Below are positions 17,268 through 25,739 of a stretch of 64,000 nucleotides of DNA, piece after piece. Under the pieces are notes generated by a model. That model did no database searches and was not told the origin of the DNA. It was given only the letters and a program-made list of their open reading frames with translations. A program made the translations under genes and the position numbers. How positions within the stretch are numbered: the first letter of the stretch is position 1; every line of letters begins with the position of its first letter. Origin of the DNA: Euzebya tangerina. Lineage in GTDB: Bacteria; Actinomycetota; Nitriliruptoria; Euzebyales; Euzebyaceae. The stretch is from assembly GCF_003074135.1 (NCBI RefSeq), contig NZ_PPDK01000003.1:248001-312000 (forward strand), read 5' to 3'.

Positions 17268-18408
17268 TTCCTACCGCCTGATCGACGACCCGTCCCAGCT
17301 TCCGGGTGCGCTCGAATGGCTGGCCGACCTCGATCCGATCGGCGTGGACGTCGAGCGCGCGGACTGGAACCGGTACTACCGATCCGCCGCACTGGTCCAG
17401 ATCGGCGGGGACGGCCGCGTGGCACTGCTGGACCCACTCGAGCTTGACGACTGGACGCCGATCGAGCGCTTCCTGGGCGAGCGAGCGATCCTGCTCCACG
17501 CGCTCGAGAACGATGTCGCCCCGCTCCAGGCCCTCGGCGTGGACCCGCCAGTGGTCCATGACACCGCCATTGCCGCCGCCGTCCTCGGACTCCCGATGGG
17601 GCTCGAGACGATGCTGGCGGACCTGCTGGACATCGAGATGACGTCGGACAAGTCCAAGATGCAGCGGGCCGACTGGGAAGCCCGGCCGCTCACGGAGGAG
17701 ATGCTCGTCTACGCCGCAGGCGACGTGGCCGACCTGCCCCGACTGTGGGCGCTGGTGGAAGAGCAGTTGCACCAGACAGGTCGGTACGAGTGGTATCAGG
17801 AGGAGTTGGCGGCGACCCGCGACCAACCGACGATCGAGGAGCGACGGGACTGGGAGCGCACCAAGGGCGTCGGCCGACTGGACCCGAAGGCTCGTGCACG
17901 AGCGAAGGCGCTGTGGACCACCCGGGAGGACCTGGCGCGCACCACCGACACGGCGCCGGGCCGAATCGTCAATGACAAGACGCTGGTCGACCTCGCGTTG
18001 AAGCCGCCCAACGCGCTTCGTGAACTGGGCCGTCGCGGGGTTCGCCGCCAGTCCGTTCGGGAGTTCGGTGAGGATCTCATCCAGGCGCTCGAGATCGGGG
18101 CCAACGCCGAGCCCGAGCCCGTCAGGCGCAACGGGCGACGTGCATCCGACGCCGACCGGGAACTGGCCGATGAGCTCCGTGCCCTCCGAGCCAGCATCGC
18201 CGAGGATCACGGCCTGGACGCCGGGATGCTCTGCCCGAGCCGCATCCTGCTGCGAGCCGTCATGAGCGATCCACAGTCGCCGGAGGAGCTCAAGTCCGCC
18301 CTCGGACTGCGCAACTGGCAGTGGGAGCTGTTGGCCGACGACTTCGTTGCCACCGTCTTCGTCGATGAGGGGACTGACGCCGCGGCGCCGGCGAAGACGC
18401 GCACCTGA
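17257..18408 (+). CDS. rnd: Ribonuclease D (3'-5' exoribonuclease with HRDC domain)
   Basis: Exonuclease that trims 3' ends of tRNA and other small RNAs. The DEDDy motifs are visible: VDVE (about 28-31), LENDVAPL (about 86-93) and YAAGD (about 152-156). The HRDC domain covers about residues 200-280 (RDWERTKGVGRLDPKARARAK) and a second HRDC-like region follows. The length of 383 residues is normal. I chose ATG 17257 because the longer frame from 17200 translates hydrolase coding sequence. Overlap with the upstream hydrolase suggests co-transcription. Confidence 0.9.
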   Translation: MPLDSYRLIDDPSQLPGALEWLADLDPIGVDVERADWNRYYRSAALVQIGGDGRVALLDPLELDDWTPIERFLGERAILLHALENDVAPLQALGVDPPVVHDTAIAAAVLGLPMGLETMLADLLDIEMTSDKSKMQRADWEARPLTEEMLVYAAGDVADLPRLWALVEEQLHQTGRYEWYQEELAATRDQPTIEERRDWERTKGVGRLDPKARARAKALWTTREDLARTTDTAPGRIVNDKTLVDLALKPPNALRELGRRGVRRQSVREFGEDLIQALEIGANAEPEPVRRNGRRASDADRELADELRALRASIAEDHGLDAGMLCPSRILLRAVMSDPQSPEELKSALGLRNWQWELLADDFVATVFVDEGTDAAAPAKTRT

Positions 18409-18414
18409 TCGGCT

Positions 18415-19104
18415 ATGGTCCCGCTCGTGAACATCACCCTCACCGACCAGGCCGGAGCCGAGTGGCGGCTGGCAGACCATCTGGACAGCGCAGCGCTCCT
18501 GATCACCTTCCGCGGCGACTGGTGACCCTACTGCAACGGCCAGCTGGTCAGCTTGGCATCGCTGCACGAGGAGTTCACCGCCGCCGGAGTGCGGCTGTTC
18601 GCCATCGTGGTGGACAGTCCGGAGCAGAACGCGGCCATGGTCGACAAGCTCGACCTGCCCTTCCCCGTCCTGTCGGACCCTGATCGCTCCAAGGCCATCA
18701 CGCCCCTCGACGTACGGAACGAGAAGGACCCACGCGGCTTGGCCCTGCCGGCCCTCATCCTGCTCGACGCAACGGGTGAGGAGGTGTGGCGCTTCGTCAG
18801 CCGCGACTACGCCGACCGGATGCCCGAGACCGAGGTGCTGGAGGTGATCCGCAGCCACGGCTGGGACGCCACCACACAGGACCCGCCGCCGGTTGGGCCA
18901 GCGGCACCCGGTGAGCGTGCGATGCCGCTGGAGAAGCTGCCGACCTATCTCAAGGGTGCTCGGTTCGCAGCGCTGGCCATGGGGCTGCGGCACGGCCACT
19001 TCGACGAGTCCATCAAGGACGACTCGAAGGCGTTCGTCGCCGAGATGGACACCTACATCGAGCAGACCACCGCCCTGCTGAAGCGGAAGGCCGCTGCTGA
19101 CTGA
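18415..19104 (+). CDS. Peroxiredoxin-like selenoprotein with in-frame UGA (Sec) in a UxxC motif
   Basis: Thioredoxin-fold redox protein of the AhpC/TSA-like type, 229 residues counting one selenocysteine. From ATG 18415 (or GTG 18427) the protein reads to TFRGDW, then TGA at 18523-18525, then PYCNGQL. Homologs have RGDWCPYC here, so the TGA replaces exactly the first, peroxidatic Cys of the CxxC. The frame continues without defect (LFAIVVDSPEQN, LPFPVLSDP, ALPALILLDATGEEVWRF) to TGA 19102-19104. A stem-loop with GGUC in its apical loop lies 13 nt after the TGA (loop at 20 nt), as expected for a bacterial SECIS. A gene finder would call only a truncated piece from 18553. A nonsense mutation is the alternative. 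selA/B/C/D are not in this window. Confidence 0.75.
18539..18557 (+). promoter_or_regulatory. Candidate bacterial SECIS element
   Basis: Stem GCCA-GCT (18539-18545) pairs with AGC-(bulged T)-TGGC (18550-18557), leaving apical loop GGTC at 18546-18549, 20 nt after the UGA. Bacterial SECIS elements carry G at the start of the apical loop 16-37 nt downstream of the UGA, and E. coli fdhF has the same GGUC. The structure is drawn by eye. Confidence 0.6.
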
Positions 19105-19150
19105 GTGTGGGCGCGGTGTCCGCTCGGTCGCAGGTGGGGAGGGTCTGTCC

Positions 19151-19402
19151 ATGGCCACAGATCACGGACCCAGCATCAAGGACGACGAGCAGTACGAGAG
19201 CCTCCGAGACGACGGCATGAGCAAGTCCAAGGCAGCGGCGATCGCCAACACCGATGACGCCGCGTCCAAGGGAGGCCAGCAACCCCCCTACGAGGAGTGG
19301 ACCAAGGAGGAGTTGTATGAACGGGCTCAGGAACTGGACGTCGACGGGCGCTCGGACATGACCAAGGACGAGCTGATCGAGGCGCTTCGTTCCGACCAGT
19401 AG
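19151..19402 (+). CDS. Small Rho-termination-factor N-terminal-domain-like protein
   Basis: An 83-residue hydrophilic protein. The N-terminal half (SIKDDEQYESLRDDGMSKSKAAAIANT) is a recurrent actinobacterial motif of unknown function. The C-terminal half (WTKEELYERAQELDVDGRSDMTKDELIEALR) is a Rho_N/SAP-like helix-extension-helix that in other proteins binds nucleic acid. It is 46 bp downstream of the selenoprotein gene and co-directional. Confidence 0.8.
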   Translation: MATDHGPSIKDDEQYESLRDDGMSKSKAAAIANTDDAASKGGQQPPYEEWTKEELYERAQELDVDGRSDMTKDELIEALRSDQ

Positions 19403-19430
19403 CGGTTGCCGAGGCTGATTCGCGACGGCG

Positions 19431-20819
19431 TCAGGCGAGGTCGACCGGCGGCTTCCAGCCGCGGCGTCGGATCACGACCGAGTAGATCCGTTCCAGGACG
19501 AGGAACGCGAGGAAGGCGACTCCCAGGGTTGGGAGCAGAACGCCGAGGAGGATCGCGACCAGCCCGATCCCGATCGGCGTGGTCCTGATGAGCCGTCCGG
19601 CCTTCGGCGCCCGGGACACCTCACCCTTCGGCCGGCGGCGCCACCACAACACGTAGCCGAAGACGATGGCGGCTACCACGCCGAGCGCCAACGCCGTCAT
19701 GCCGATCTGCCCGAGGAGACCGAACAGCTCGGCCTGGTGCCACAGGATTCCATACGTCGTCAGTTGGCTCATCAATGGCGTGTCCGCGAAGCGCGTCATC
19801 GAGGTCACCTCACCGGTTCGAGCATCCACGGCGACCTGATCCCGGTCCAGCGGAAAGACCACGTCGTTCTGTGCGACTGTCCACGCAGTGCCGTCATCGG
19901 GCGGAGCCGTCACGACCAGTTGCTGGTCGAGTCCGGCTGATCGTGCCGCCGCGACCACACCGTCGACGTTCGCCCAGGAGGCCTGGGCGGTTGTGGTCTC
20001 ACCGTTCGTGGCCGCAAGTGCCGTATCCAATTGGGGCGCCTCCCCCGCGAATGCGTCCCGGAGTACTCGGATGTTGTCCCCGGCGTACTCCGTCCAGGTG
20101 AGCCCGGTGATGACCAGCACCAGCAGGACCGGTGTCATCCACAAGCCGATGGACGTGTGCAGTTCCCTCCAGCGGCGAGTGCCCCGACCACTGATCCGCG
20201 GCAGCCAGGTGCCCCTCGTCCGACGCCACGCCGCGCGGGTTCGGGGCCACCACAGGTATAGGCCGGTGATGATGGCCACCAAGAGCCACGAGCCGGCGAG
20301 CTCCGTCAACGACTCGGCGGGTTGCCCAAGACCCCAGGAGGAGTGCCACTCCCGAATCACCTGAGCGGGCCGATCCGACTCGGTCAACGTGCCGGTTATC
20401 GCACCGGAGGCCTCGTCCACGTAGACGGTCTGGCCATCCGGAGGGCCACCGAAGCCCTCGGGTGCGATCCCTCCCGGTGATATGAGAACGCCGGTGTTGG
20501 TCTCAGCGTCCCCGGGTTCGACCGAGATGATCATGGCGTCGGGATGTTCCTGCCGGACGGCTTCGACCTGCCCGGCCAGTGATACCTGCGCAGGCCCGGA
20601 TGGGACGAGGGTGTCGCTGAGGAATGCGCGCTCCATCTGCGGGTTCCACGCAAAGAGGATGCCGGTGACGGCGAGGGACAACATGATCGGCGCAGCGAGG
20701 AATCCGCCGACGAAGTGGAGTCGCCACATGAGTGGACGGATGGCCTCCGCGCGAGACTGGCGCTCTCGTGGACGTCGAGCGGCCGTTTCTGGACGCGGAG
20801 AGTCAAGGGTCGTGGACAC
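19431..20819 (-). CDS. PepSY-associated transmembrane protein
   Basis: A 462-residue membrane protein of the PepSY-associated TM family, often linked to iron or copper uptake and to reduction at the membrane. The first helix follows IRPLMWRLHFVGGFLAAPIMLSLAVTGILF, a family signature. Further membrane segments occur near LLVAIITGLYLWWPR, TPVLLVLVITGLTW, MTALALGVVAAIVFGYVLWW and the C-terminus; PepSY domains lie between. GTG 20819 gives the expected start just before STTLDSPRPE; the longer open frame to 21266 lies inside the upstream gene. Confidence 0.85.
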   Translation of the reverse strand: MSTTLDSPRPETAARRPRERQSRAEAIRPLMWRLHFVGGFLAAPIMLSLAVTGILFAWNPQMERAFLSDTLVPSGPAQVSLAGQVEAVRQEHPDAMIISVEPGDAETNTGVLISPGGIAPEGFGGPPDGQTVYVDEASGAITGTLTESDRPAQVIREWHSSWGLGQPAESLTELAGSWLLVAIITGLYLWWPRTRAAWRRTRGTWLPRISGRGTRRWRELHTSIGLWMTPVLLVLVITGLTWTEYAGDNIRVLRDAFAGEAPQLDTALAATNGETTTAQASWANVDGVVAAARSAGLDQQLVVTAPPDDGTAWTVAQNDVVFPLDRDQVAVDARTGEVTSMTRFADTPLMSQLTTYGILWHQAELFGLLGQIGMTALALGVVAAIVFGYVLWWRRRPKGEVSRAPKAGRLIRTTPIGIGLVAILLGVLLPTLGVAFLAFLVLERIYSVVIRRRGWKPPVDLA

Positions 20820-20902
20820 CGGAGCTCCTCTGGTTGCGGCGGGCGAGGAATCGCGTATGCCCGAAGATGTCGACGGGGAAAGACCGATGGTTCCCCGCCG
20901 GT

Positions 20903-22240
20903 TCAGGATCGAACTCGGTGCAGGGCGGCTCGTGCGGCCGCCGCCCCCTTGGACCCCCGACGGGCGGCTGCAGCGTCCCAGTGCGCCCAGGACCGATCGC
21001 GACGGAGGAGGCTTCGTCGAATGACCGAGGTAATGGTCGCGGGTGGGGCGAGGGGCCGAACTCGTGCGTTGGTGCCGGAGCCGGTCTCGTAGGGGAAGCT
21101 CCCCCAGGCCTCCGCCTCGGCCGTCGTGGGCGAGGCCCAGAACTGCTCGACGTTGCGGACCAGCGCGGCGACCAGCGCCCGGTCCTGACCGATCTGCGGC
21201 ACCATGAGGGGGTCCAGTGCCGCCACGAGCGCGTGCAGCGTCTGACGGACGAGCGGCAACCCCCACTCCTGCACCGGTCGGTTGTCCGGCGACGCCAGCC
21301 GCGGTGTCGTCCGATCGCCCACCTCGTCGTAGCCGAGCAGCGTGCCGTGGTCCGCCGCACAGACGGACAGGGCGAGCACATCCAGCGCCCGATGGTGGGT
21401 GGGCCCCCAGCCGCTGTTCTCGTCGTAGAGCCAGGCCCGCTGCAGGCGCCTCACCGCCTCCGGCATCGTCGGATCACGCTGGAGACCGACCGCGAAGCCG
21501 AGCGGCGGGTCACCACCGAGGTGACCGGCCAGTACGACGGCCGCCCGGTGCTGATTGCCTCGGCCGACGATGTCCACCAGTGCGGCGCCGCCGGCGAAGA
21601 CCCCTCGCTGTTCGAGGTGGCGGCCGACGATGCCGCGGCGGGTCTGTGCCGCCTGCAGGATGGATTCGGACAGGCCGCCATCGTGGAGGAGGGTCAGCAG
21701 TCGCCGTCTGCGGCCTCGCGTCAAGCGTCGGCGCAGCGTGCCGGGGTCCAGTCCGGCCTGTCGCAGGGCGACGGCGGTCGAGCCGGTGATCGGTCGTAGG
21801 CCCAGGCGGTCCAGCATCCCCGCCAGTGACGCGTCCCTGCTGTGGCTGAGGACCCACGCAAGGGTCTGCGGTGAGGTGTCGCCCAGCGCGGCGAGGGCCC
21901 ACACCTCCCGGCTGGCGTGCAGGTACGCCAAGTCCAATTCGCGGGCCCCGCCCTCGAGACCGGTCTGCATCTGCCTGGCCAACTGGAGCAGCACCTGGCC
22001 GTCGCGAGAGAGGAAGAAGAGTCGCCTGAGGTCCTCGTCTGCTGCTTGCCGGAGGACCCAGCTGACGTAGGCGACCAACACCGGACCCAGGACGCTGGCC
22101 GTCACATCGCGCCGGGCCGCCGTGATGGCGTCGACCGTGTCGACGGTCGTCCTGGCCGCCCTCGCTGCGTCCGCAATCGCGGCTCCGGCGGGGCCAGTGT
22201 CAACCAGGCGCTGCTCCCACCGGGTGAACCCCGGCGTCAT
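20903..22240 (-). CDS. HAD-like hydrolase-related protein
   Basis: A 445-residue protein resembling predicted HAD-superfamily hydrolases of the COG5610 type found in surface-polysaccharide loci. The segment LGPVLVAYVSWVL...RRLFFLSRDGQVLLQLA (about 51-88) carries the SRDG motif and is followed by LAYLHASREVWALAAL. The C-terminal part (VDIVGRGNQHRAAVVLAGHL and beyond) is less clear. It starts 12 bp after the ispH stop on the same strand, so the two are probably co-transcribed. Function unknown; family resemblance only. Confidence 0.6.
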   Translation of the reverse strand: MTPGFTRWEQRLVDTGPAGAAIADAARAARTTVDTVDAITAARRDVTASVLGPVLVAYVSWVLRQAADEDLRRLFFLSRDGQVLLQLARQMQTGLEGGARELDLAYLHASREVWALAALGDTSPQTLAWVLSHSRDASLAGMLDRLGLRPITGSTAVALRQAGLDPGTLRRRLTRGRRRRLLTLLHDGGLSESILQAAQTRRGIVGRHLEQRGVFAGGAALVDIVGRGNQHRAAVVLAGHLGGDPPLGFAVGLQRDPTMPEAVRRLQRAWLYDENSGWGPTHHRALDVLALSVCAADHGTLLGYDEVGDRTTPRLASPDNRPVQEWGLPLVRQTLHALVAALDPLMVPQIGQDRALVAALVRNVEQFWASPTTAEAEAWGSFPYETGSGTNARVRPLAPPATITSVIRRSLLRRDRSWAHWDAAAARRGSKGAAAARAALHRVRS

Positions 22241-22251
22241 CGCACCGAAGA

Positions 22252-23223
22252 CTATCCAGTCACCGCCGCGATGGGAAGGTTGCGCAGCTTGGCCGGCAGC
22301 GCGAAGTGCATCTGCTCATCGACGACGGTCAACCGCTCCACCTCCGCGCCCCGATCGAGGGCCTGCAGGTGGTCGATGACGTCGCTGACCAGCACATCGG
22401 GGGCACTGGCGCCACTCGTCAGGCCGATGGTGTCCACCCCTTCCAGCCAGGCCGGGTCGATGTCGGCTGCATCATCGATCAGGTGGGCAGCGGGTGCGCC
22501 ATGGTTCAGCGCCACCTCCACCATCCGTTGGGAGTTCGACGAGTTCTGGCTGCCGACGACGAGTATGAGGTCGGAGCGATCGGCCAGCACCTTGGTGGCG
22601 TCCTGCCGGTTCTGCGTGGCGTAGCAGATGTCGTCACCCTTCGGACCGCGTGCGGCCGGATACTTCTCCTTGATCGCCTCGATGATCCCGGTCGTCTCAT
22701 CGACGCTCAGCGTGGTCTGGGAGATGTAGGCCACGCGGTCGGGATCGGGCAGGTCCAGGGCAGCGACGTCCTCCGGCGTCTCGACCAGGTTGATCGACTC
22801 GGGGGCCTGACCCATCGTGCCGATCACCTCCTGGTGGCCCTCGTGGCCGATGAGGATGATCGACATGCCCTTGGCCGCGTACTCCAGAGCCTCGTAGTGA
22901 ACCTTGGTCACCAGTGGGCAGGTCGCGTCGATCTGCTCCAGCCCACGGGCGGCCGAACGCTCGCGGACCTCCGGCGGAATCCCGTGGGCGCTGAACACGA
23001 TCGGCATGCCTTCGGGAACCTCGTCCTCGTCCTCGACGAAGATGGCTCCCTTGGCTTCCAGATCAGCGACGACGTGGGTGTTGTGCACGATCGCGTGGCG
23101 CACGTAGACCGGTGCACCGTAGTGCTGCAGAGCGATGTCGACGATCTCGATCGCTCGGTCGACACCGGCGCAGAATCCACGCGGGGCGGCCAGGAGTATG
23201 GTGCGGGGAACGGAGTCAGCCAT
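22252..23223 (-). CDS. ispH: 4-hydroxy-3-methylbut-2-enyl diphosphate reductase (IspH/LytB)
   Basis: Last enzyme of the non-mevalonate isoprenoid pathway, reducing HMBPP to IPP and DMAPP using a 4Fe-4S cluster. The 323-residue length is usual. The three cluster cysteines lie in [11 protein letters not shown] (about 17), [11 protein letters not shown] (about 101) and [11 protein letters not shown] (about 201); [15 protein letters not shown] and VGSQNSSNS line the substrate site. Start ATG 23223. Confidence 0.97.
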   Translation of the reverse strand: MADSVPRTILLAAPRGFCAGVDRAIEIVDIALQHYGAPVYVRHAIVHNTHVVADLEAKGAIFVEDEDEVPEGMPIVFSAHGIPPEVRERSAARGLEQIDATCPLVTKVHYEALEYAAKGMSIILIGHEGHQEVIGTMGQAPESINLVETPEDVAALDLPDPDRVAYISQTTLSVDETTGIIEAIKEKYPAARGPKGDDICYATQNRQDATKVLADRSDLILVVGSQNSSNSQRMVEVALNHGAPAAHLIDDAADIDPAWLEGVDTIGLTSGASAPDVLVSDVIDHLQALDRGAEVERLTVVDEQMHFALPAKLRNLPIAAVTG

Positions 23224-23289
23224 GAGTACTCAATCGTAGCCAGGCTGGCTGCCCACGAACCCCCGTCGACTGACCAACTGGAGCCCGAC

Positions 23290-23598
23290 ATGCCGAGTCT
23301 GACCGTTCTCTACACCAAGCCCGCCGACGACCCCGAGGGGTTCGTGGCCGAGTACAAGGCCGACCACGTCCCGATCGCCGCGCGCTTCCCGAACATGGCC
23401 AGCCACAGCGTGACGGTCTTCACCGGGACCCCACGGCGAACCGAACCGGCCTACCACCTGATGTTCCACGCCGAGTGGGATTCGGCCGAGGACATGCAGG
23501 CGGCCATGGGGGACGAGTCGATGATGGAGGCGTCGAAGCACGCCATGGGCATGACCCAGAAGTACGGCAATTCGGCGGAGATGATGATCGGGGAGTAG
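23290..23598 (+). CDS. EthD-domain protein
   Basis: A 102-residue dimeric ferredoxin-like-fold protein of the EthD family. The N-terminus SLTVLYTKPADDPEGFVAEYKADHVPIAARFP is the classical EthD beginning, with the conserved HxPI. In rhodococci EthD accompanies ether-degrading P450s; here no such partner is adjacent, so its role is unknown. Start ATG 23290 is directly before the first strand. Confidence 0.85.
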   Translation: MPSLTVLYTKPADDPEGFVAEYKADHVPIAARFPNMASHSVTVFTGTPRRTEPAYHLMFHAEWDSAEDMQAAMGDESMMEASKHAMGMTQKYGNSAEMMIGE

Positions 23599-23611
23599 CT
23601 CGATTTCCAAG

Positions 23612-23640
23612 TTGATAGAACCTCTATCAGGTTTTATACT
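23612..23640 (+). promoter_or_regulatory. Sigma-70-like promoter with embedded 17-bp palindrome before hsp20
   Basis: TTGATA (23612-23617), 17 bp, TATACT (23635-23640) is a near-consensus housekeeping promoter. Inside it, TGATAGA-ACC-TCTATCA (23613-23629) is a perfect inverted repeat covering the -35 and spacer. This is a good site for a repressor of the small heat-shock gene. It does not match the HspR (HAIR) or CIRCE consensus. Confidence 0.7.
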
Positions 23641-23714
23641 GGCGTCATTCGTGACCGCCGGGGATCCCGGCAGCGCACTCGAGCTGAACGACCAACCTGA
23701 GGAGGTCCCACCCC

Positions 23715-24131
23715 ATGACCCGCTTGCTTGACCCCTTCGAGGAGATCGACCGCTTCCTCGGCAACGCCTCTCGCAACCAGGGTGTCCGCATGCCGATGGA
23801 CGCCTACGAGAAGGACGGCACCTACACCCTGAAGTTCGACCTCGCCGGGGCCGACGCCGAGCACGTCGACCTCACGGTCGAACACGGCCTCCTGACCGTG
23901 ACCGCTGAGCGCCGCCACGAGGCGGACCCGGCTGATGTCAACTGGCTGATCCGCGAACGGCCGACCGGCACCCACAGCCGCCAGGTTCGCCTGGGTGACC
24001 GACTGGACGCCGGCAACGTCTCGGCGAACTACGACGCCGGCGTGCTGACCGTCACCATCCCGATCCGGCCCGAGTCGCAGCCACAGAAGGTCCAGATCGA
24101 CACGCGAAGCCGCGAGGCGATCGACGCCTAG
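23715..24131 (+). CDS. Small heat-shock protein Hsp20/alpha-crystallin
   Basis: ATP-independent holdase chaperone of 138 residues. The alpha-crystallin domain is visible from MDAYEKDGTYTLKFDLAGAD through HVDLTVEHGLLTVTAERR to ANYDAGVLTVTIPI (the GVLTVTIP element is the family C-terminal signature). The ATG is preceded by a GAGG ribosome-binding site. A strong promoter with an embedded palindrome and a strong terminator isolate it as a single-gene unit. Confidence 0.95.
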   Translation: MTRLLDPFEEIDRFLGNASRNQGVRMPMDAYEKDGTYTLKFDLAGADAEHVDLTVEHGLLTVTAERRHEADPADVNWLIRERPTGTHSRQVRLGDRLDAGNVSANYDAGVLTVTIPIRPESQPQKVQIDTRSREAIDA

Positions 24132-24156
24132 CACATCTGCGCCCACGCAGGTCTCC

Positions 24157-24185
24157 CGCCCCTCACCAGACGCTGGTGGGGGGCG
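24157..24185 (+). terminator. Strong GC hairpin after hsp20
   Basis: CGCCCCTCACCAG (24157-24169) pairs with CTGGTGGGGGGCG (24173-24185) through 13 pairs including one G-T, with a 3-nt loop. It lies 26 bp past the hsp20 stop; no T run follows. Confidence 0.6.
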
Positions 24186-24243
24186 CACTGCTGTGGGGGT
24201 TCTCCGCAAATCCGGCCGCCTGCGGTCCTACACTTCCGCGCTG

Positions 24244-24897
24244 ATGCACATCATCGTCGGAGGTTGCGGCCGGGTTGGCGCGGAACTCGCCGAACGCCTG
24301 AGCGATGAGGGCCACGACGTCGTCGTCATCGACAACGACCAGGGCTCCTTTGCGAAGATCGGCATCAACTTCAACGGCGAGACCGTCCTCGGTGACATCA
24401 CCGATCGGGAGGTCCTGTCCCGGGCGGGCATCGAGCGCGCCGACGCCGTCGCGGCCGTCACCCCCTCCGACAACGCCAATCTGATGGCCGTCCAGATCGC
24501 CGGCCGCCTCTTCGACGTCCCCCACACGGTCGCACGCCTGTTCAACCCCCAGCGGGAGCCGTCCTATCGGAAGATGGGGGTTCGCTACATCTCCGAGACC
24601 TCGATGATCGTCGCTGCGGTCCGCAACGACATCCAGCCGGACTCCTTCCCGGTCCACCTGGCCGAGTCAACCGATCAGGTGCAGGTCGTCGAAGTGCTGG
24701 TCACCGCAGCAGGACGGGGGGTCAGCGTGGCGGAGGTCGAGTCCGAGGGTGACACACGAGTCGCCAAGTACATCCGGGGCACGCGCAGCCGCATTCCACG
24801 TCAGGACGACCGGTTCCTGACCGACGACGTCGTCGTCTGCGCCGTGAAGCGGAGCGGGGCGGCTCGGCTCCGCACGTTGTTGGCCGGGGGCACCTAG
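24244..24897 (+). CDS. Potassium uptake regulatory protein TrkA/KtrA type (first copy)
   Basis: Cytoplasmic NAD(H)-binding RCK protein that gates the Trk/Ktr potassium channel. The 217-residue protein starts MHIIVGGCGRVGAELAERL (Rossmann GxGxxG), with acidic VVIDND after strand 2, and a TrkA-C domain from about residue 135. ATG 24244 is used rather than the upstream in-frame 24193 because it sits one residue before strand 1. Its stop is immediately followed by the ATG of the second copy. Confidence 0.9.
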   Translation: MHIIVGGCGRVGAELAERLSDEGHDVVVIDNDQGSFAKIGINFNGETVLGDITDREVLSRAGIERADAVAAVTPSDNANLMAVQIAGRLFDVPHTVARLFNPQREPSYRKMGVRYISETSMIVAAVRNDIQPDSFPVHLAESTDQVQVVEVLVTAAGRGVSVAEVESEGDTRVAKYIRGTRSRIPRQDDRFLTDDVVVCAVKRSGAARLRTLLAGGT

Positions 24898-25578
24898 ATG
24901 TACGCAGTCATTGCCGGCGGCGGCAAGGTGGGGCGTGCGATCGCCTCGGACCTGTTGGAGGACGGCCACCAGGTCACCATCATCGAGCAGATCCCGGAGC
25001 GCACCGAGGGGTTGCAGCGCCTCTACGACCTGCTCGTCATCCGCGGGGACGCCACCGACGTCAAGTACCTCCAGCAGGCCCGCCCCGAGCGCGCCGACGT
25101 CTTCGTGGCAACCACGCGCAACGACGACGTCAACTACGTCTCCTGCCAACTCGCGACCATCACCTTCGGGGTCGATCGCGTCCTGTCGCGCGTCAACTCG
25201 CCGCGAAACGAAGAGCTCTTCCAGGCGATGGGCATCGAGGCCGTCTCCACCACGACGTTGATCTCACGCCTCATCCGCGAGCAGGCGACCGTCGGCGAGC
25301 TGATCCACCTGTACACCCTGCGTGCTGGGGAGGTGAACCTGGTCGAGATCGACGTCCCACACGACTTCGCCAGCTACCGGCGGAATGTGGCCCAATTGGA
25401 GCTGCCCCAGGAATCCGTGCTCGTCTGCGTCTTCCGCGGTGAGGACACCGTCATCCCGCGCGGTGACACGTTCCTGGCCCCGGGCGATCAGGTGATCGCC
25501 TTGACGACGCCCGAGCTCGAGACCGCTCTCCGCGGGGCGATCCTCGATCCCTCCGCGCCCGATCGGCCGCACCCATGA
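24898..25578 (+). CDS. Potassium uptake regulatory protein TrkA/KtrA type (second copy)
   Basis: A second RCK protein of 226 residues, starting MYAVIAGGGKVGRAIASDLL, with VTIIEQ after strand 2 and a TrkA-C domain (about 135-215). Like CeoB/CeoC of mycobacteria, two separate TrkA-type proteins are encoded in tandem and probably form a mixed gating ring on the downstream TrkH. Its stop overlaps the ATG of the next small gene (ATGA). Confidence 0.9.
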   Translation: MYAVIAGGGKVGRAIASDLLEDGHQVTIIEQIPERTEGLQRLYDLLVIRGDATDVKYLQQARPERADVFVATTRNDDVNYVSCQLATITFGVDRVLSRVNSPRNEELFQAMGIEAVSTTTLISRLIREQATVGELIHLYTLRAGEVNLVEIDVPHDFASYRRNVAQLELPQESVLVCVFRGEDTVIPRGDTFLAPGDQVIALTTPELETALRGAILDPSAPDRPHP

Positions 25579-25736
25579 GCCAGGGCCCGAGTGGAGACCG
25601 AGGCATCCGCGACACCGTGGACGACAACCCGCTGCAAGGTGGCCTCACCGGAATCGCGCTGGTCGCGGCGGCGATGCTGCTGGTCGCCGCCCTGGCTGCC
25701 GCGATCTGCGGCGCGGCGCTGCTGCTGATCGGCTGA
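25575..25736 (+). CDS. Small single-pass membrane protein in the trk operon
   Basis: A 53-residue gene between trkA and trkH. It overlaps the upstream stop by 4 bp and ends 3 bp before the trkH ATG. The protein has a hydrophilic N-terminus (MSQGPSGDRGIRDTVDD, about 24 residues) and one transmembrane helix (LTGIALVAAAMLLVAALA and on to LLLIG). The tight spacing on both sides argues that it is translated. It may be an accessory or stabilising peptide of the Trk channel; no family is recognised. Confidence 0.65.
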   Translation: MSQGPSGDRGIRDTVDDNPLQGGLTGIALVAAAMLLVAALAAAICGAALLLIG

Positions 25737-25739
25737 CCC

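Noticed and set aside
18553-19104. Stand-alone gene starting at ATG 18553
   Set aside because: It would lack the first strand and the redox centre of the fold, and homologous sequence continues upstream in frame through the TGA.
17170-19158. 662-residue minus-strand open frame over RNase D and the selenoprotein gene
   Set aside because: Antisense shadow; no domain, and both plus-strand genes are clearly coding.
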